8,094 nt of DNA from an uncultured Eubacteriales bacterium (lineage in GTDB: Bacteria > Bacillota > Clostridia > Lachnospirales > Lachnospiraceae): the NCBI GenBank assembly GCA_900321525.1, contig ONWL01000054.1, forward strand, positions 1 to 8,094, written 5' to 3'. This document shows, one piece after another, positions 5,290-8,094 of this stretch; the stretch's first letter is position 1; every line of letters starts with the position of its first letter. The translations under genes were made by a program, and so were the position numbers. Below the pieces are notes generated by a model. It did not search any database. It was not told the origin of the DNA and saw only the letters and a program-made list of their open reading frames with translations.

Positions 5290-5571
5290 ATGAAAAAGAA
5301 AGTAATTACATTAGCAGCAACATTATCTTTGGCAATATTGGGTGCAGTTCCGGCAATGGCACAGACTGTGTATTATAATGGGAGTGCTGTAAGTTGGGAT
5401 TACGGACGGAGCTGGGGCGTATTTAGCTATTCAGATGTACAATCAGGTGTGTATGAGCACTCTGCTACAGCCAATACAACATTTTCAGGTTGGAAGAAGG
5501 CAGGTGAAAAAGCACATGCACAGCAGTATGTAGGAACTAAAACTGCAACGGCATATTGGAATTGCAGATAA
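5290..5571 (+). CDS. Lactococcin 972-family secreted bacteriocin
   Basis: A 93-residue preprotein. Residues 1-24 are a Sec signal peptide: MKKK, a hydrophobic core, and cleavage after A24 in AMA-QTV. The mature part would be 69 residues, close to the 66 of lactococcin 972. Family-like landmarks are W36/Y38/G39, the Gly/Ser/Tyr-rich middle, YEHSATAN (55-62), GWKKAGEKA (67-75) and the C-terminal ATAYWN (86-91). Lactococcin 972 is an unmodified bacteriocin that binds lipid II and blocks septum formation; the same activity is inferred here. The two downstream genes are the membrane protein and ABC ATPase usually found with this family, which strengthens the call. GGGGG (5275-5279) precedes the ATG by about 10 bp. 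Oddly, the protein ends in Cys-Arg, with C92 its only cysteine. A non-bacteriocin secreted role remains possible. Confidence 0.85.
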   Translation: MKKKVITLAATLSLAILGAVPAMAQTVYYNGSAVSWDYGRSWGVFSYSDVQSGVYEHSATANTTFSGWKKAGEKAHAQQYVGTKTATAYWNCR

Positions 5572-5589
5572 TGTGAATGGGGGATGACG

Positions 5590-7809
5590 ATGAAGAAAGT
5601 ATCGCTTGTTGGTACTTTGCGTTATCTTGGGGGTGTATTGATCGCAATGCAGGGCATTTTGCTGGCCTTGGTTGCGATCTTTATGCTGAATAATGCATAC
5701 CAGGAACAGTGGAAAGAATATGGAAAAACAGAAAATGCCATGACTGTGTACTTGGAGGGAATGCCGGAAGAAACAGAGAATGCAGTGATGCAATATTTGT
5801 ATCAAGAGGCAGACTCAAATCATTTATGGATGATACGGCGTGATACATCATTGATGGATGATGGCTCATTTTCAGGATATACATTTGGCGTATATGGTGA
5901 TGTGGAAAATAATGAGGTATCGTTTTACTTCTATGGAAAAAATGTGTTAAACAGGGAAATGTTGCAGGCACTTTTACAATCAGAAGTAGAAGAAGCGACT
6001 CTTGGTATAGAAAAAGGAAGTGTATATTGTTTAGGGGATATTCCAAGGATTCGTTTTGGGGAACAAACTGTATTAAAAAAATTAACAGAATTGGTTGCAG
6101 AAAGCGGAACGGTACAAGGTGAGTATACACTTGTTGGGGTAGATGAAACAGAACGGCAAAAGATTCTAACAGATTTGGCAGAACTGTGTCAAGTGTCGGA
6201 AAAAAGCTTGTCAAAAGCCATGAGAGGGGAAGAATTTGATAATGGTCTTAAAATGACAATTCTTCTGGTATTTGTTTTGGCACAAGTGCTGTTGAATATA
6301 GTATTTTTTATTATTGTGACACTGCAAAACTTGGATAAAGGAGGAAAACTGGCACTATTAGGCTGGTCCAGTGGGGCATTTTGTTATGAATTGTTCCATT
6401 GCTTTCTATGGTATGCGGTGACTGCAGTACCCATTTTAACAATGATTGGTGTGATCTGGTCAGGATTGACTGCGATTTCTTTTCGGTATATGAGTTATTT
6501 CTTTTCATACGCAGTATGGAATTTGATTTTGATTGCAGTAGAGATTGGAATTTCTGTAGTAATCCAGATGTCGATTCGTCCATTGGCTGCTATTCGGGGG
6601 CGATTTCCTAAAAAAATATTGTATTTTCTGGGAATTGCTGCTTATATAGGAGTCAGCATTGGAATTGTTTTTTGTGGGCTTTACGTAGATGGTCCTGTCC
6701 AGACAATTTCTGAAAATGCAAAGTTATCAGACAGTTGGAATGTGGTATCAGATTATCAGATTTTAAACAATATCTCTGTGGGAGAGGATGCAAGTTCCTT
6801 TTCAGGAATGTCAAATGAGCTAGACCAGAACCTGTTTGATTGGTATCGGGAAATTCATCAGGAAAAAGGCGTATATTTAATTAAAACAACTTGCTACAAC
6901 AATGAAATACTTGCGTTTTGGAAAATAAATCAAACTTATGATACTATTCCAGAACATGAATTTTGGTATTTTACATGTTCACAATCATATTTGGAACAAT
7001 TGGGACTGAATGTGGATGTAGAAGTGTTGCAGGCAGCAGAGCGTGGAACAAGAGTATACTTGATTCCTTCTGGAATGACAGAACAAGAGAAGACAACAAT
7101 GAAGTCATGGCTTACAGAATCTTCAACGAGAGGAATTCGGGAAGGAGATATAGAAACTGTTTTTAATGTAAATCGGGAAATACAATTTGTGGAGTATTCG
7201 AATCGTGACACTTTTTTTACATGGGTTACAAGTACAGCGGAAGAAAGTGTATGTACCATGCCTGTGATATACCTTTGTACACCGGAAAATATGACATATT
7301 TTGAATCAGAGAGCTTACGGGCGATTGGGCTGGATGGTTATCTTAAATTTCAGAATAAAGATATTGCGGAAAAATATTTGGATAGTAAATTGTTAGCGCA
7401 ATTTCATCTGGAAGATAATCATTTGATTTTTACGGATGTTCAACAATATATAGATGGGCTTCAAAAGGAATTGATGCAGACAATTGCATGGTTTGGGGTG
7501 GTATTTTTGATTTTGACTGTGATACTAATAGGCATATTAATGGCATTGGCTGCAATATTTCGTATTGCGAATCAGGAAAAATTGAATGTACAGAAGTTTT
7601 TGGGATATGGATTTCTGGATATGTATTTGAAACCTATCGTGCTATTATGTGCCGTTGTGATTGCGGAAATGGTAGTGATGTTGCGGGCGCAATCCAAGTT
7701 TGGATGTGTCGCAATATTGTTGTTGGCATTTGTGCAATTGATTATTTTTAAAACATATATGACAAAAAATGAGATTAGCAATGTACGAATGGCGTTTAAG
7801 GAGGAATGA
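5590..7809 (+). CDS. Lactococcin 972-associated FtsX-like membrane protein (transport/immunity)
   Basis: A large membrane protein of the bacteriocin-associated type (DUF1430-like), thought to act with an ABC ATPase in export of, or immunity to, lactococcin 972 peptides. An ATG at 5584 is in frame, but GGGGG (5579-5583) touches it, whereas the ATG at 5590 has 6 bp spacing. I therefore start at 5590, giving 739 residues from MKKVSLVGTL. Numbered from this start, membrane segments lie at about 12-34, 222-244, 271-292, 301-325, 343-364, 632-656, 681-697 and 705-721. Two large soluble loops (about 35-220 and 366-628) should face outside, as in FtsX/MacB-like permeases. No enzyme motif was seen. 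It starts 18 bp after the bacteriocin and ends 3 bp before the ATPase gene, so the three are one operon. Whether it exports, protects or both cannot be told from sequence. Confidence 0.86.
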   Translation: MKKVSLVGTLRYLGGVLIAMQGILLALVAIFMLNNAYQEQWKEYGKTENAMTVYLEGMPEETENAVMQYLYQEADSNHLWMIRRDTSLMDDGSFSGYTFGVYGDVENNEVSFYFYGKNVLNREMLQALLQSEVEEATLGIEKGSVYCLGDIPRIRFGEQTVLKKLTELVAESGTVQGEYTLVGVDETERQKILTDLAELCQVSEKSLSKAMRGEEFDNGLKMTILLVFVLAQVLLNIVFFIIVTLQNLDKGGKLALLGWSSGAFCYELFHCFLWYAVTAVPILTMIGVIWSGLTAISFRYMSYFFSYAVWNLILIAVEIGISVVIQMSIRPLAAIRGRFPKKILYFLGIAAYIGVSIGIVFCGLYVDGPVQTISENAKLSDSWNVVSDYQILNNISVGEDASSFSGMSNELDQNLFDWYREIHQEKGVYLIKTTCYNNEILAFWKINQTYDTIPEHEFWYFTCSQSYLEQLGLNVDVEVLQAAERGTRVYLIPSGMTEQEKTTMKSWLTESSTRGIREGDIETVFNVNREIQFVEYSNRDTFFTWVTSTAEESVCTMPVIYLCTPENMTYFESESLRAIGLDGYLKFQNKDIAEKYLDSKLLAQFHLEDNHLIFTDVQQYIDGLQKELMQTIAWFGVVFLILTVILIGILMALAAIFRIANQEKLNVQKFLGYGFLDMYLKPIVLLCAVVIAEMVVMLRAQSKFGCVAILLLAFVQLIIFKTYMTKNEISNVRMAFKEE

Positions 7810-7812
7810 TGG

Positions 7813-8094
7813 ATGACAAAAGCAGTTGAAATTCGGAACGTAACAAAAACATTTGGAAAACGAAAAATTTTTGACAATTTTCATTTGGATGTGGAAGAAG
7901 GCGAATTTGTTGCAATTGTAGGCCCCAGTGGGTGCGGGAAATCCACATTGCTCAATATGATAGGTCTGTTAGAATCTCCAGACAGTGGTACCATTCAGAT
8001 TGAAGGGAGAAGACTTCCTAAAATAGATGGAAAGCGGGCAATGATGCTTCGTCGCAATACAATTAATTATTTGTTTCAGTCGTATGCGTTAATC
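7813..8094 (+). CDS. ABC transporter ATP-binding protein, lactococcin 972 group (3' end outside window)
   Basis: The first 94 residues of an ABC ATPase are present. Walker A is GPSGCGKST (37-45), preceded by the expected EGEFVAIV strand, and the Q-loop is LFQSYALI (87-94, Q89). The signature LSGGQ, Walker B and H-loop lie beyond the window. The pattern VTKTFGKRKIFDN plus LLNMIGLLESPDSG is that of LolD/MacB-type exporters and fits the putative bacteriocin-export ATPases of lactococcin 972 loci. AAGGAGG (7798-7804), within the end of the preceding gene, gives 8 bp spacing to the ATG at 7813. The gap to the upstream stop is 3 bp. Its partner is most likely the membrane protein encoded just before it, energising export of or resistance to the bacteriocin. 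Confidence 0.9.
   Translation, partial: MTKAVEIRNVTKTFGKRKIFDNFHLDVEEGEFVAIVGPSGCGKSTLLNMIGLLESPDSGTIQIEGRRLPKIDGKRAMMLRRNTINYLFQSYALI

Noticed and set aside
5681..6214. 177-codon - strand open frame opposite the large membrane protein
   Set aside because: It has no ribosome binding site and no family pattern, and the + strand frame is uninterrupted for 739 codons.
1..8094. CRISPR array, tRNA or rRNA genes
   Set aside because: No regularly spaced direct repeats and no tRNA or rRNA sequence signatures were seen.

Overview
The window looks like an accessory region from a low-GC Gram-positive gut-type Clostridium relative, most likely Lachnospiraceae. This is inferred from AT-rich coding, strong AAGGAGG-type ribosome binding sites, a clostridial-style AgrD peptide and the families present; no marker gene fixes the genus. 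All genes lie on the + strand.

Region 1 (about 1-1660) is an IS110-family insertion sequence of the IS1111 type. A perfect 15-bp subterminal inverted repeat (9-23 and 1643-1657) brackets a transposase gene (116-1234) split by one in-frame TGA at codon 240. About 400 bp of GC-rich, hairpin-rich non-coding DNA follows, the place where IS1111-type elements encode their guide RNA.

Region 2 (about 1660-2414) holds a 62-codon gene for a charged, helical protein of unknown function, a strong terminator (1941-1982), and some 430 bp without a gene. That stretch contains small inverted repeats and candidate promoters for the next operon.

Region 3 (2415-8094, cut by the window edge) appears to be a quorum-sensing-linked bacteriocin locus. 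A LytTR response regulator (AgrA-like) and a GHKL sensor kinase (AgrC-like) abut. A terminator-like hairpin (4426-4475) separates them from a tightly packed second unit: a 45-codon AgrD-like cyclic autoinducer peptide precursor, its AgrB-like processing protease, a lactococcin 972-type secreted bacteriocin, a large FtsX-like membrane protein of the type found with lactococcin 972, and an ABC ATPase whose 3' end is outside the window.

The proposed logic is that AgrB cleaves and cyclises AgrD, the secreted peptide is sensed by AgrC, AgrC phosphorylates AgrA, and AgrA raises transcription of agrD-agrB together with the downstream bacteriocin and its transporter/immunity genes. Family assignments come from motifs; the regulatory link is inferred from gene order and spacing. 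The most interesting points are the fusion of an agr circuit with a lactococcin 972 operon in one transcription unit, and the possible guide RNA of the upstream insertion sequence.
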